The translations under genes and the position numbers were made by a program. A model generated the notes under the pieces. The model was not told where the DNA came from. It saw only the letters and a list, made by a program, of their open reading frames with translations, and ran no database searches. Shown piece after piece: positions 27,549 through 34,156 of a stretch of 37,414 nucleotides of DNA (position 1 is its first letter; each line of letters begins with the position of its first letter). Origin of the DNA: Shinella daejeonensis. GTDB lineage: Bacteria; Pseudomonadota; Alphaproteobacteria; Rhizobiales; Rhizobiaceae. Location: contig NZ_JAHWXY010000018.1 in NCBI RefSeq assembly GCF_024281235.1, forward strand, positions 1 through 37,414, written 5' to 3'.

Positions 27549-29258
27549 GGAGAGGTGGCCGAGTGGTCGAAGGCGCTCCCCTGCTAAGGGAGTATACCGG
27601 AAACGGTATCGAGGGTTCGAATCCCTTCCTCTCCGCCACTTCGGTCCGCTTCTGGGCACGCCAATCGCCGCCGATGGCCGCACGTTTCCAGAAGAAAGCA
27701 TTCTCAGCAGTTCCGTCTTCGATCCCATGATACGAACGGCATCGTCTGCGACCTCGACTCGTTGCGCCAGTGCCCGCAGGTGATCCCGCCGATAGCCGCC
27801 CTCACGGTTGCGGATACGGTCGCGCGCAACTTTCGAAAAGCGCCGTATCATCTCGGGACTGATTGCAGAGTGGCCGGGACTATCGAGCATGGCTTGCGCG
27901 CGGTCGGCATCCACACGGGCCTGGTCGCGAATAACCTTCAGGCCAACTATCCGCTCCTTCAACGCCGGATCATCCAGATCGGCCACTCCCGCCTCGATGG
28001 CATCGTAGAGCCGCTTCAGGCGCAGTTCCGATTCTGTGGCCCGTCGTTCCAACTCATCGATGTGTTGCTTGCGCCGTTCGGCCTGTTCAGAGCGGCGGCC
28101 GAGAACGCTGCCGAGGAGGTCCTCAAGCCGTTCAGGATCAAGCAGCCGATCTTCAATATGGTTGACGACCATGGTGTCGAGCTTGTCCATCGGGATCGCT
28201 CGGCCTTTACAACCTGTCTCGCCCTGTCGGGCCTTGATGGAACAGGCATAGTAGCGGTAGCGTCCGCTTTTGCCGGTGCGGATGGTCATCGCCCCTCCGC
28301 AGTTGCCGCAATAGCAGATGCCGGTCAGCAAGGTCGGCCCTATGACCACGCGAGCAGGCATTTCGGTCTTGGGGTTGCGCGCCTGTAGTAGTGCCTGAAC
28401 CTGATCGAACGTTTCGCGCTCGATGATCGCCGGAACTGGCACGATGACGATCTCACCGGGTGAGCGCGCATCATTATGTTTGCTGCGCTTGCCCCACTCA
28501 TGTTCACCGATATAGGTGCGGCGCGTCAGAACGCGGTGAACCTGGCCGATGCCCCAACGACCACCGTCGCGGGTGAAGATACCCTTGGCGTTAAGATACT
28601 TGACGATGGCCTTCACGCCCATCTGGCCGCTATCGCCATCGCCTTCCAGCGCAAGACGGTAGATCAAGCGGATCGTGTCGGCATGCAACGGGTCGATCTC
28701 CAGCTTCTTCTTGGTCTTGGCACCGCGCTGCTCGGCATCTACGACCCGGTAGCCGACCGGTGGCAGCGAACCGTTCCAGAAGCCTTGACGGGCGTTTTCC
28801 TTCAAGGCGCGGGTGACGTGCTTGGCGTTTTCCTTGGATTGATATTCATCGAACAGCGCCATGATCTGCCGCATCATGACGTGCATGGGATCATCGCCCA
28901 TTTCCTGAGTGATGGAGACCAGCTTGATGCCGTTTTTGGCGAGCTTTCTGACGTAAAACTCCAGCTCGAAGTGATCGCGGAAGAAGCGGCTGAACGAATG
29001 GACCACGACAACGTCAAAGGGCGCAGGCTTGGACGTGCCCGCTTCGATCATGCGCTGGAACTCGGGCCGCCGGTCATTGGTCGCCGAGGCACCGGGCTCA
29101 ACGAAGGTCTCGACAAGCTGAAAGCCGCGCGACTCGCACCAGGCTTCGCCTTGCCGCTTCTGGTCGGGAATGGAAACATCGTGTTCGGCCTGCCGCGTGG
29201 TCGAGACGCGCAGATAGAGAGCGGCCCGCACGGCAACGGTTGGCGATTTAGCGTTCAT
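27279..29258 (-). CDS. Large serine recombinase, probable integrase; C-terminus reads through tRNA-Ser into host DNA
   Basis: The frame is 659 residues. Order: resolvase catalytic domain (about 12-155; nucleophile Ser19 in YLRVST, with arginines in DRRPEFQRM and SFSRFFRD), recombinase DNA-binding domain (about 165-290), zinc ribbon (Cys317, Cys320, Cys339, Cys350), and a coiled coil (about 385-455) before a conserved-looking RIMGSKTELLR near 509-519. From Trp541 the frame is the exact antisense of the tRNA-Ser (to about residue 570), and residues 571-659 lie in host sequence. So about 119 residues are junction-dependent and probably dispensable. Its ATG overlaps the stop of the HTH gene (ATGA), implying translational coupling. 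Confidence 0.85.
   Translation of the reverse strand: MNAKSPTVAVRAALYLRVSTTRQAEHDVSIPDQKRQGEAWCESRGFQLVETFVEPGASATNDRRPEFQRMIEAGTSKPAPFDVVVVHSFSRFFRDHFELEFYVRKLAKNGIKLVSITQEMGDDPMHVMMRQIMALFDEYQSKENAKHVTRALKENARQGFWNGSLPPVGYRVVDAEQRGAKTKKKLEIDPLHADTIRLIYRLALEGDGDSGQMGVKAIVKYLNAKGIFTRDGGRWGIGQVHRVLTRRTYIGEHEWGKRSKHNDARSPGEIVIVPVPAIIERETFDQVQALLQARNPKTEMPARVVIGPTLLTGICYCGNCGGAMTIRTGKSGRYRYYACSIKARQGETGCKGRAIPMDKLDTMVVNHIEDRLLDPERLEDLLGSVLGRRSEQAERRKQHIDELERRATESELRLKRLYDAIEAGVADLDDPALKERIVGLKVIRDQARVDADRAQAMLDSPGHSAISPEMIRRFSKVARDRIRNREGGYRRDHLRALAQRVEVADDAVRIMGSKTELLRMLSSGNVRPSAAIGVPRSGPKWRRGRDSNPRYRFRYTPLAGERLRPLGHLSVARVLRISGDLARDQIADKCGSLQKNARTWWGSGGKSRECVLSLFCRPHISQDVDNFANHCLNHATVCITDSLQGSRERRFPITSQPRL
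27549..27638 (+). tRNA. tRNA-Ser (anticodon GCU)
   Basis: The 7-bp acceptor stem GGAGAGG (27549-27555) pairs with CCTCTCC (27628-27634); discriminator G and encoded CCA follow (27635-27638). The anticodon stem is CTCCC/GGGAG, with loop CTGCTAA giving GCU at 27583-27585. A class II variable arm (TACCGGAAACGGTA) and T-arm GGGTTCGAATCCC are present. It reads AGC/AGU serine codons. The gene is complete, so the integration just downstream preserves it. Confidence 0.97.
27620..27735. mobile_element. Probable left attachment junction (attL) of the integrative element
   Basis: The tRNA-Ser 3' end is a classic integration target. Sequence to the right encodes the recombinase and then element genes; sequence to the left is the rhizobial inositol region. 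The exact core cannot be set, because the right end, with its expected copy of the core, is outside the window. Confidence 0.5.
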
Positions 29259-29644
29259 TTGCGGGTTCCTTTCGTCTTGCGGCGTTCGACCAATGGCAGG
29301 ACCAGCTCTACCCGGTCATGGATGAGCCTGGGCACCAGCCTGAGCCCCTTGCCCTTCTCCATCCGGACAAGGCCGCAGGCCGCCATGGTTTTGAGTGTTC
29401 GGGACAGGTTGGATTTCGCGCGCCCCGTGATCTGTGCCAGTTCCTCCAGCGATTCCGGCTCCTGTTCACGAATTAGGCGAAGCAACTCGCAATTGGCTGG
29501 TGAGAGGAGCTTCGCGAATGACATGGTCGAAGCAAACCACACAGTTGGCTCGCCAGTGCGAGGCCTTTCCTCGCCTCTAGCGATTCGCTGGGTTCGCGAT
29601 TTCATTTCCTCTGGGTCGGCAATACCGACCCTCAATATTGACAT
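29255..29644 (-). CDS. Winged-helix transcriptional regulator (HVO_A0114/TumA-like)
   Basis: This 129-residue DNA-binding protein has a MarR/ArsR-like winged helix (about 45-105: KLLSPANCELLRLI, then ESLEELAQITGRAKSNLSRTLKTMAACGLV). A basic C-terminus ends in ERRKTKGTRK. This type is known as the antitoxin-like partner in TumE/TumA-type pairs, but no TumE-like toxin is visible beside it. Its stop overlaps the recombinase ATG by four bases, so the two are made together; control of element excision is a reasonable inference. A perfect GTTATC/GATAAC inverted repeat lies 33 bases upstream and may be its operator. Confidence 0.75.
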   Translation of the reverse strand: MSILRVGIADPEEMKSRTQRIARGEERPRTGEPTVWFASTMSFAKLLSPANCELLRLIREQEPESLEELAQITGRAKSNLSRTLKTMAACGLVRMEKGKGLRLVPRLIHDRVELVLPLVERRKTKGTRK

Positions 29645-29664
29645 GGCATCGCCCGATCATCCGG

Positions 29665-29979
29665 CTAAGGTTTTTCGTTATCATAATACGATAACCTCTT
29701 TAAGTCATCAGGCAGATCGATTGGGCCGAACATCTCGTCAAAGAAATCGGCAAACCAACGCTCGAAGACTTGGATTTCAGCCTCGGTGATTGGCACATAC
29801 TCCGGCCAGTCGTCGATGACGGGGAGCCTTTCGACATCGAAAACATGGGACGGACCGCCGCGAGGCGGGCTGATGCGTGGCGCAGGATCGTCAGCGTAGT
29901 CGAACAGATCGTTGGGAAGTGCAGTGTGAATAGGCTGTAGAGGCCGTTCTTCTCGGGTCTGATGGGGCTCCGCGCACAT
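29665..29979 (-). CDS. Acidic hypothetical protein (104 aa) upstream of the recombinase operon
   Basis: I do not recognise the family. The 104-residue protein is strongly acidic and proline-rich in its first half. It has an aromatic/acidic core (WPEYVPITEAEIQVFERWFADFFDEMFGPIDLP) that looks helical and could mimic DNA or bind the basic HTH protein or recombinase. AAGGAG precedes the ATG by 7 bases, which supports translation. It ends 20 bases before the HTH start and is likely the first gene of a three-gene unit. It shows no toxin motif I can name. Confidence 0.65.
   Translation of the reverse strand: MCAEPHQTREERPLQPIHTALPNDLFDYADDPAPRISPPRGGPSHVFDVERLPVIDDWPEYVPITEAEIQVFERWFADFFDEMFGPIDLPDDLKRLSYYDNEKP
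29677..29695. promoter_or_regulatory. Inverted repeat, possible operator of the HTH gene
   Basis: GTTATC-N7-GATAAC is perfect in both arms, lies within the last codons of the 104-residue gene and just upstream of the HTH start. It is AT-rich against its surroundings. Operator function is inferred from position only. Confidence 0.4.
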
Positions 29980-30026
29980 AGAAAACTCCTTGATTCTAGT
30001 GAATTCGGAGCGTCACAACTCCGCAA

Positions 30027-30212
30027 TCAATCGAACCATGGAGGGAAGTCTGCGGCCTGTAGCGTGCCGCATTTGAGCATATGCGCTGGCGGCACCCTTA
30101 GACTCAATTCTATGGCATACTTGGGGTGGGGTGGGAAGCCGAAGGGCGGCTTTTGGTCTGGCAGTGCGTGGAAGCGGTCTTCCAGCGTCGAGAGGGTCAA
30201 GCGGCTAAGCAC
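30027..30212 (-). CDS. Unrecognised small open frame (61 aa), doubtful
   Basis: A GTG-initiated frame lies downstream of the acetyltransferase stop in the same phase. The peptide contains PFGFPPHPKYAIELSLRVPP and ends ADFPPWFD. It resembles nothing I can name and has no clear ribosome-binding site. It may be the remnant of a larger gene. The 29980-30227 interval otherwise holds only the promoter of the acidic-protein operon. Confidence 0.2.
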   Translation of the reverse strand: MLSRLTLSTLEDRFHALPDQKPPFGFPPHPKYAIELSLRVPPAHMLKCGTLQAADFPPWFD

Positions 30213-30227
30213 CGTAGACGGCCACTG

Positions 30228-30752
30228 TCAGCCGAGAGGAAGATACCAGAATAAAGCAGTTTCGGCGCGCTGATCTGTGTCAACGGCATCGTACAGGTGA
30301 CGATCAAAGCCGCCCAACTTGAAACCGTAGCGCTCGTAGAAACGGCACGCTGCGACGTTGGTATTCTGAGTTTCCACTCGCATGATCGACAGATTGTTCT
30401 GCTTGGCCCAGAGCACCGCCTCGTCCATCAGCGCTCGACCTATTCCGGCCCCACGGTGAGGCCGTGAAATCATGATTTCATCGATTTGCGCACACCCATT
30501 CCAAGACCGAGAAACAGCGACATAACCGACAACCTCCCCTTTCACGCTGGCCGTCGCAATCATGCGACAAGTATCATTCGGCTCGACATAGAGATCATCA
30601 TCGCGAACACAAGTTTTCTCGTAGGCCGGAATTGTTTTGATCTTCCCCAAACCTTCCTCGTTGAAAGGAAGGAGCGCTTTTTCAAATACGGTAAAGGAAA
30701 AATCTGCGCTTGCCACGGCAACGGCAGATAGCTTGCTGACTCGCTCAATCAT
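30228..30752 (-). CDS. GNAT acetyltransferase, streptothricin acetyltransferase (Sat)-like
   Basis: The preferred 174-residue form has the length of Sat2-type enzymes, which acetylate the beta-lysine chain of streptothricin in the cytosol. Features match that group: RDDDLYVEPNDT in the middle, SWNGCAQIDEIMIS, acetyl-CoA motif A RPHRGAGIGRALMDEA (Arg100 to Gly105), RVETQNTNVAACRFYERYGFKLGG, and the tail ETALFWYLPL. The frame is open to 30995, but that extension is decayed DUF2274 sequence. The ATG at 30752 (MIERVSKL) is chosen on length; 30788 is possible. Substrate is inferred, though the Sat-type C-terminal block is distinctive. Confidence 0.8.
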   Translation of the reverse strand: MIERVSKLSAVAVASADFSFTVFEKALLPFNEEGLGKIKTIPAYEKTCVRDDDLYVEPNDTCRMIATASVKGEVVGYVAVSRSWNGCAQIDEIMISRPHRGAGIGRALMDEAVLWAKQNNLSIMRVETQNTNVAACRFYERYGFKLGGFDRHLYDAVDTDQRAETALFWYLPLG

Positions 30753-30938
30753 CTTAACGCCAGTTCTAAGCACCGACTGATTCGACATGGGAAGCACTCT
30801 GCCGCAAAGATCTCGAAATATTCGACAGATATGATCCAAAACCACAGCCACCCGCAAGGTCCGGTTTAAGCATCCTTGCCTCCTGGCATGAACAACTGAA
30901 ACGGGGTCGGAAGCAGCCAATCTCAGTTTTATGGAAGT

Positions 30939-31112
30939 TCCGCCGTGCCTTGGCGAAGCGCGATCCGTAACGATGAACCGCTCCAGCATGGGCACGATGA
31001 GTTTGACGGGATCGGCTGCGGCAAGGCCGTTTCAGCTGACGCTCCCGTGCGCGGGCCGCACTGGAAAAAACTCGTTGCTCAAGCGCGCGGCGTGTACCTC
31101 GGCGCGCGACAT
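30939..31112 (-). pseudogene. Decayed DUF2274-trbI junction, internally deleted
   Basis: Positions 30941-31016 align with the DUF2274 gene end at 33946-34022 (CGCCGTGCCTTGGCGAA and GGCACGATGAG shared), with one base lost. Positions 31020-31105 align with mid-trbI at 34826-34915, sharing CCCGTGCGCGGGCC and GTTGCTCAAGCGCGCGG; read in trbI frame this gives ARLSNEFFPVRPAHGS against ARLSNVFFQSGPRTGS in the intact gene. About 0.8 kb between the two parts is missing. The relic has the same orientation as the intact copy, so the exporter and LysR genes lie between direct partial repeats. Confidence 0.8.
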
Positions 31113-31243
31113 TCTTCCAACTAGTCGGCATGCGTGACAAGACTATAGATCGTCCCAATTGACATATTGAAGATGCTATGGCATTTTTCTGCCCATGATT
31201 AGTCTTGATCCTGAATCGGCCGCAGCTGCCTCCGCAGTGACCA

Positions 31244-31270
31244 GAACGCTCCGCTAGCGGCGGAACGTTC
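31244..31270. terminator. Terminator-like hairpin in the cargo spacer
   Basis: An 11-bp stem with one wobble (31244-31254 with 31260-31270) is followed within a few bases by ATTTTT. No plus-strand gene ends just before it, so it may be a leftover from a lost gene. Confidence 0.4.
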
Positions 31271-31380
31271 TTAGGCATTTTTCACGTTCCGTCGCTGGGA
31301 GTTAGCTCGGCGTAGCATGTGTTGCTTCGCCGTTGTTCTCACTACAGCAGCGGACTTTTCCTGTGTTTCGATATATTCTT

Positions 31381-32787
31381 ATGGCGCGGTCTAATCGCGC
31401 GTTGGCGGTACGTCCATGGGTCGTACTTACCTGCCTGTCGGTATTGCAATTTCTCATCGCGGTCGATGTAACTATCGTCAATATCGCGCTGCCTTCAATC
31501 GGTCGCGCGTTTGACGTTGAGCAGAACACGCTGCCATGGGTCGTTATCGCCTATACTGTCACGGGCGGCGGGCTGCTGATGCTCGGCGGACGTCTGGCTG
31601 ATGCCTTCGGGCGTCGCAATCTTCTTTTCATCGGAGCAATTGTTTTTGGCCTGGCTTCCCTTGCAGCGGGTTTGGCAGGCTCGTTCTTCGTTCTTGTTAT
31701 TGCTCGGATACTCCAGGGGGTCGGAGAGGCGTTGGCCCTTCCGGCCGCCATGGCGATGATTGTGCTACTCTTCCCGGACGGTTCTGCTCGCTCAAGGGCC
31801 CTAAGCATATGGGCGGCTATCTCCAGTTGCGGTCTGGTCTTAGGGTTTCTCCTATCTGGCATAATTGTCCAGTTTCTCGGGTGGAGATGGATATTCCTGA
31901 TTGCGGTTCCGATCGTGGTACTCATTCTCGTGACTGCTGCAGCAATATTGCCGCGTGACAAGCCTCGAGATCGCAAACCCCTCGATGTGCTCGGATCGAT
32001 ACTGCTGACCTGTGCACCTCTGTTACTTTCCTATGGCATAGTTGAATTTGGAAATGAAAGAGAGATTGGGTGGTTTCCACTCTTCGCATTTGTCGGAGCA
32101 TTAGTAGCAGCAGCGCTTTTTGTTAAAGTCGAAAGGCGCGCACGAAATCCCGTGATCCCCCTATCCTTCTTTCGCAATCGGTCAAGAACGCGCGCCAATC
32201 TCACCACCGCTCTCCTGAGCGCAGCCTTATCAACCTCTTTCCTACTCTTCACGTTTTCCCTGCAGGATCGGCTTAGATTATCCGCATTGCAGTCGGGCTT
32301 GATGCTCGTGCCGTTGGCGGCCTGCCTAGTCATTGCAGTGCTCGTAGTTCCTCGGTTGCTAGGTCGGTGGGGGGCACGCAATTGCTCTCTCGCCGGGATT
32401 ATCTTCGCGGCGCTTGGATTGATGTTGATAGCGCTGGCCGACCAAGTTGACGCGCCCGTATCGGCATTAGTGCCTGCAATGCTATTGACGGCATTTGGGA
32501 TGGGCTTAGGTCTTATCGGACTGCAATACGTAGCTGTAACTGACGTCACCGACGATGATGCTGGAGTTGCATCTGGTGTTCAGCGCGCGGCTGACCAGCT
32601 CGGCGGCTCTACCGGGGTTGCGCTGTACATTGGCATGGGTTTCTCGCCATCGATGGCCGGGGTGTCTCCGTATCTATTGAGCAGTGGGTTTGCAGTAACA
32701 GGACTGGTTGTTGCCGCGTTCATCGCAAGCGGTATCGCTTCAAAACGGCTGGTTAAACCCAATTCTCCAGCCCGCTGCGAGTCATAA
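31381..32787 (+). CDS. MFS transporter, DHA2 (EmrB/QacA) drug exporter family
   Basis: This is a 468-residue inner-membrane H+ antiporter with about 13-14 predicted helices. The DHA2 signature AVDVTIVNIALPSIGRAF lies at residues 27-44. Motif A LGGRLADAFGRR lies at 68-79, with helix-4 ARILQGVGEALALPAAM and motif C-like SSCGLVLGFLLSG. The ATG at 31381 removes an unlikely TTG-started leader and places the first helix near residue 12; no clear Shine-Dalgarno is seen. Base composition is visibly less GC-rich than the host genes. Export of a drug, perhaps the same compound class the neighbouring acetyltransferase inactivates, is inference. Confidence 0.87.
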   Translation: MARSNRALAVRPWVVLTCLSVLQFLIAVDVTIVNIALPSIGRAFDVEQNTLPWVVIAYTVTGGGLLMLGGRLADAFGRRNLLFIGAIVFGLASLAAGLAGSFFVLVIARILQGVGEALALPAAMAMIVLLFPDGSARSRALSIWAAISSCGLVLGFLLSGIIVQFLGWRWIFLIAVPIVVLILVTAAAILPRDKPRDRKPLDVLGSILLTCAPLLLSYGIVEFGNEREIGWFPLFAFVGALVAAALFVKVERRARNPVIPLSFFRNRSRTRANLTTALLSAALSTSFLLFTFSLQDRLRLSALQSGLMLVPLAACLVIAVLVVPRLLGRWGARNCSLAGIIFAALGLMLIALADQVDAPVSALVPAMLLTAFGMGLGLIGLQYVAVTDVTDDDAGVASGVQRAADQLGGSTGVALYIGMGFSPSMAGVSPYLLSSGFAVTGLVVAAFIASGIASKRLVKPNSPARCES

Positions 32788-32802
32788 AACAAGTGTAATC
32801 TA

Positions 32803-32824
32803 CGGGAGGCGCTAACGCCTCCCG
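32803..32824 (+). terminator. Hairpin after the DHA2 exporter gene
   Basis: A perfect 9-bp stem (CGGGAGGCG / CGCCTCCCG) with loop CTAA lies 15 bases past the exporter stop codon. There is no T-run, so it is a probable but not canonical terminator. Confidence 0.5.
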
Positions 32825-32982
32825 TCCCGGCCGATCACCTCCACAGTTCCAACAGAAATCCCATGGTGCGGAGAGGACTGTTCATGGCGGCCAACATCTC
32901 GCGGAGTTGAAGGCATGTGCGTCTTTCGCAATACAGCGCACTGGAGGCTTGCGATTAATCGAGAATTTCAGGAGCGCCAATC

Positions 32983-33933
32983 ATGAGAAGGCGTTCATAT
33001 GATGAGCGATGCGACAAAAGTTTTCCGTATTCTCGGTTAGGCCGTCGGGTACCGTTGACCGCACTTTTGCATGCGATAGCCGTTGCCGAGCATTTGAATT
33101 TCCGCCATGCCGCTACCGCGTTGGGAACTAGCCAGTCGAGCGTTAGCGCACGAGTTCGGGCACTGGAGGAAGAACTCGGCATCACAATATTTGAGCGCAA
33201 CACCCGAGGCGTTAGGCTCACGGAAGCGGGACAAAACTTTGTCGCACGGGTTGCGGTCGGAATCGAGCAAATTGACCATGCAGTATCGACAGCAGCTATG
33301 ATCCAGAGCGGTAAAGCTGGTAGGATTAGAGTTGCTGTTCCCTCACCGATATCGGTAGGTTTCCTCTCAGAACTATTACATTCCTATCGTCGAGCGTGGC
33401 CAAATATCGAAATGGAATTTTTTGATGGACGCGCGCGGGAAGCAATCTCTCGGGTTCGTGAAGGGCGGCTAGACGTGGCGTTCGTTGCGGCGATAAAGGA
33501 AATTCCCGATTGCCATTCGCGGCCGCTCTGGACCGAACCCCTCTTCATCGCGGTAGCAGAAAACGATCCTCGCGCGCACGGAAATGGCCTTTCTTGGAAC
33601 GATTTTCGAGATGATGTTTTCCTTGTCCGTTATGGTGGAACCGGCCCGCAGGCGCATGAACACATTGCGCGCCGGCTAGGTGAACGTGGGCTTCAAGCGA
33701 AGGTGCAGCGATGCGACGTAGATCGCTGCACCTTGTTATCGATGGTTGGGGCCGGCTATGGCGTCACGCTTGTCAGCGAGGCTACCAGCAGGATCGCTGT
33801 CTCGGGCGTGGCCTTCGTTCCGGTCATGGACGAACCCGAGCCGATCAGATTCGGAGCCGTCTGGTCCCCTTACAATCGCGGCAAGGCCCTTCGCGGGTTG
33901 CTCGATCTTGCATGCAGGCGCGCCACTATCTAG
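32983..33933 (+). CDS. LysR family transcriptional regulator
   Basis: This 316-residue regulator has the N-terminal winged helix at about 26-85 (LLHAIAVAEHLNFRHAATALGTSQSSVSARVRALEEELGITIFERN in pieces) and a LysR_substrate domain at about 110-310 (GRIRVAVPSPISVGFLSELL, LVRYGGTGPQAHEHI, SMVGAGYGVTLVSEA). AGGAGC lies 8 bases before the ATG. Its stop codon overlaps the stop of the convergent DUF2274 gene in a shared CTAG. A LysR gene in this position next to DUF2274-trbI is, as I recall, common in alphaproteobacterial ICEs, so it probably belongs to the conjugation module rather than the exporter; its target is unknown. Confidence 0.85.
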   Translation: MRRRSYDERCDKSFPYSRLGRRVPLTALLHAIAVAEHLNFRHAATALGTSQSSVSARVRALEEELGITIFERNTRGVRLTEAGQNFVARVAVGIEQIDHAVSTAAMIQSGKAGRIRVAVPSPISVGFLSELLHSYRRAWPNIEMEFFDGRAREAISRVREGRLDVAFVAAIKEIPDCHSRPLWTEPLFIAVAENDPRAHGNGLSWNDFRDDVFLVRYGGTGPQAHEHIARRLGERGLQAKVQRCDVDRCTLLSMVGAGYGVTLVSEATSRIAVSGVAFVPVMDEPEPIRFGAVWSPYNRGKALRGLLDLACRRATI

Positions 33934-34154
33934 CGTTGCAGACTTCGCCGTGCCTTGGCGAAACCGCGATCCGTGGCGATGAAGTGTTGAAGCATCGGCA
34001 CGATGAGCTTGGCGGGATCGGCGACGGGCTGGCCGCTTTCGCGCGCCAGCACCTCGGCATAGGCGACCAGATCGCGGTGAAGCGGCGCGGGTAGCTCCAC
34101 CGTCACCTTCACGGGCTTGTCGTCGGGAAGCGGGCCGAGTTTCAGCCTGGTCAT
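33930..34154 (-). CDS. DUF2274 family protein of the trb operon
   Basis: This 74-residue protein of unknown function is found at the end of alphaproteobacterial trb operons. It begins MTRLKLGPLPDDKPVK and carries the family segment VTVELPAPLHRDLVAYAEVLARESG, then the basic C-terminus FIATDRGFAKARRS. The composition suggests a small ribbon-helix-helix-like DNA-binding protein, which would fit operon autoregulation; that is inference. The ATG lies 2 bases past the trbI stop. A decayed second copy of its C-terminal half lies at 30939-31016. Confidence 0.85.
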   Translation of the reverse strand: MTRLKLGPLPDDKPVKVTVELPAPLHRDLVAYAEVLARESGQPVADPAKLIVPMLQHFIATDRGFAKARRSLQR

Positions 34155-34156
34155 GG

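Larger units (their letters stand above)
30753..31380. other. 628-bp non-coding stretch holding a trb-operon relic and hairpins
   Basis: Apart from the DUF2274/trbI relic, listed separately, the stretch holds an 8-bp inverted repeat pair (CAAGACTA at 31138-31145, TAGTCTTG at 31200-31207), a terminator-like hairpin at 31244-31270, and the presumed promoter of the exporter gene. No intact gene is supported. Confidence 0.5.

Noticed and set aside
27374-27730. 118-codon plus-strand frame containing the tRNA-Ser
   Set aside because: It translates a structural RNA gene; no coding support.
28476-29789. 437-codon plus-strand frame opposite the recombinase and HTH genes
   Set aside because: It is the antisense of the recombinase, whose catalytic and zinc-ribbon motifs are clear.
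29255-29979. Complete TumE/TumA-type toxin-antitoxin pair
   Set aside because: The HTH protein resembles the antitoxin-like partner, but the neighbouring 104-residue protein lacks TumE features, so a toxin cannot be claimed.
30766-31278. 170-codon minus-strand frame in the cargo spacer as a new gene
   Set aside because: It crosses the trb relic in a third phase, mixing bits of DUF2274 and trbI sequence read out of frame; treated as pseudogene territory.
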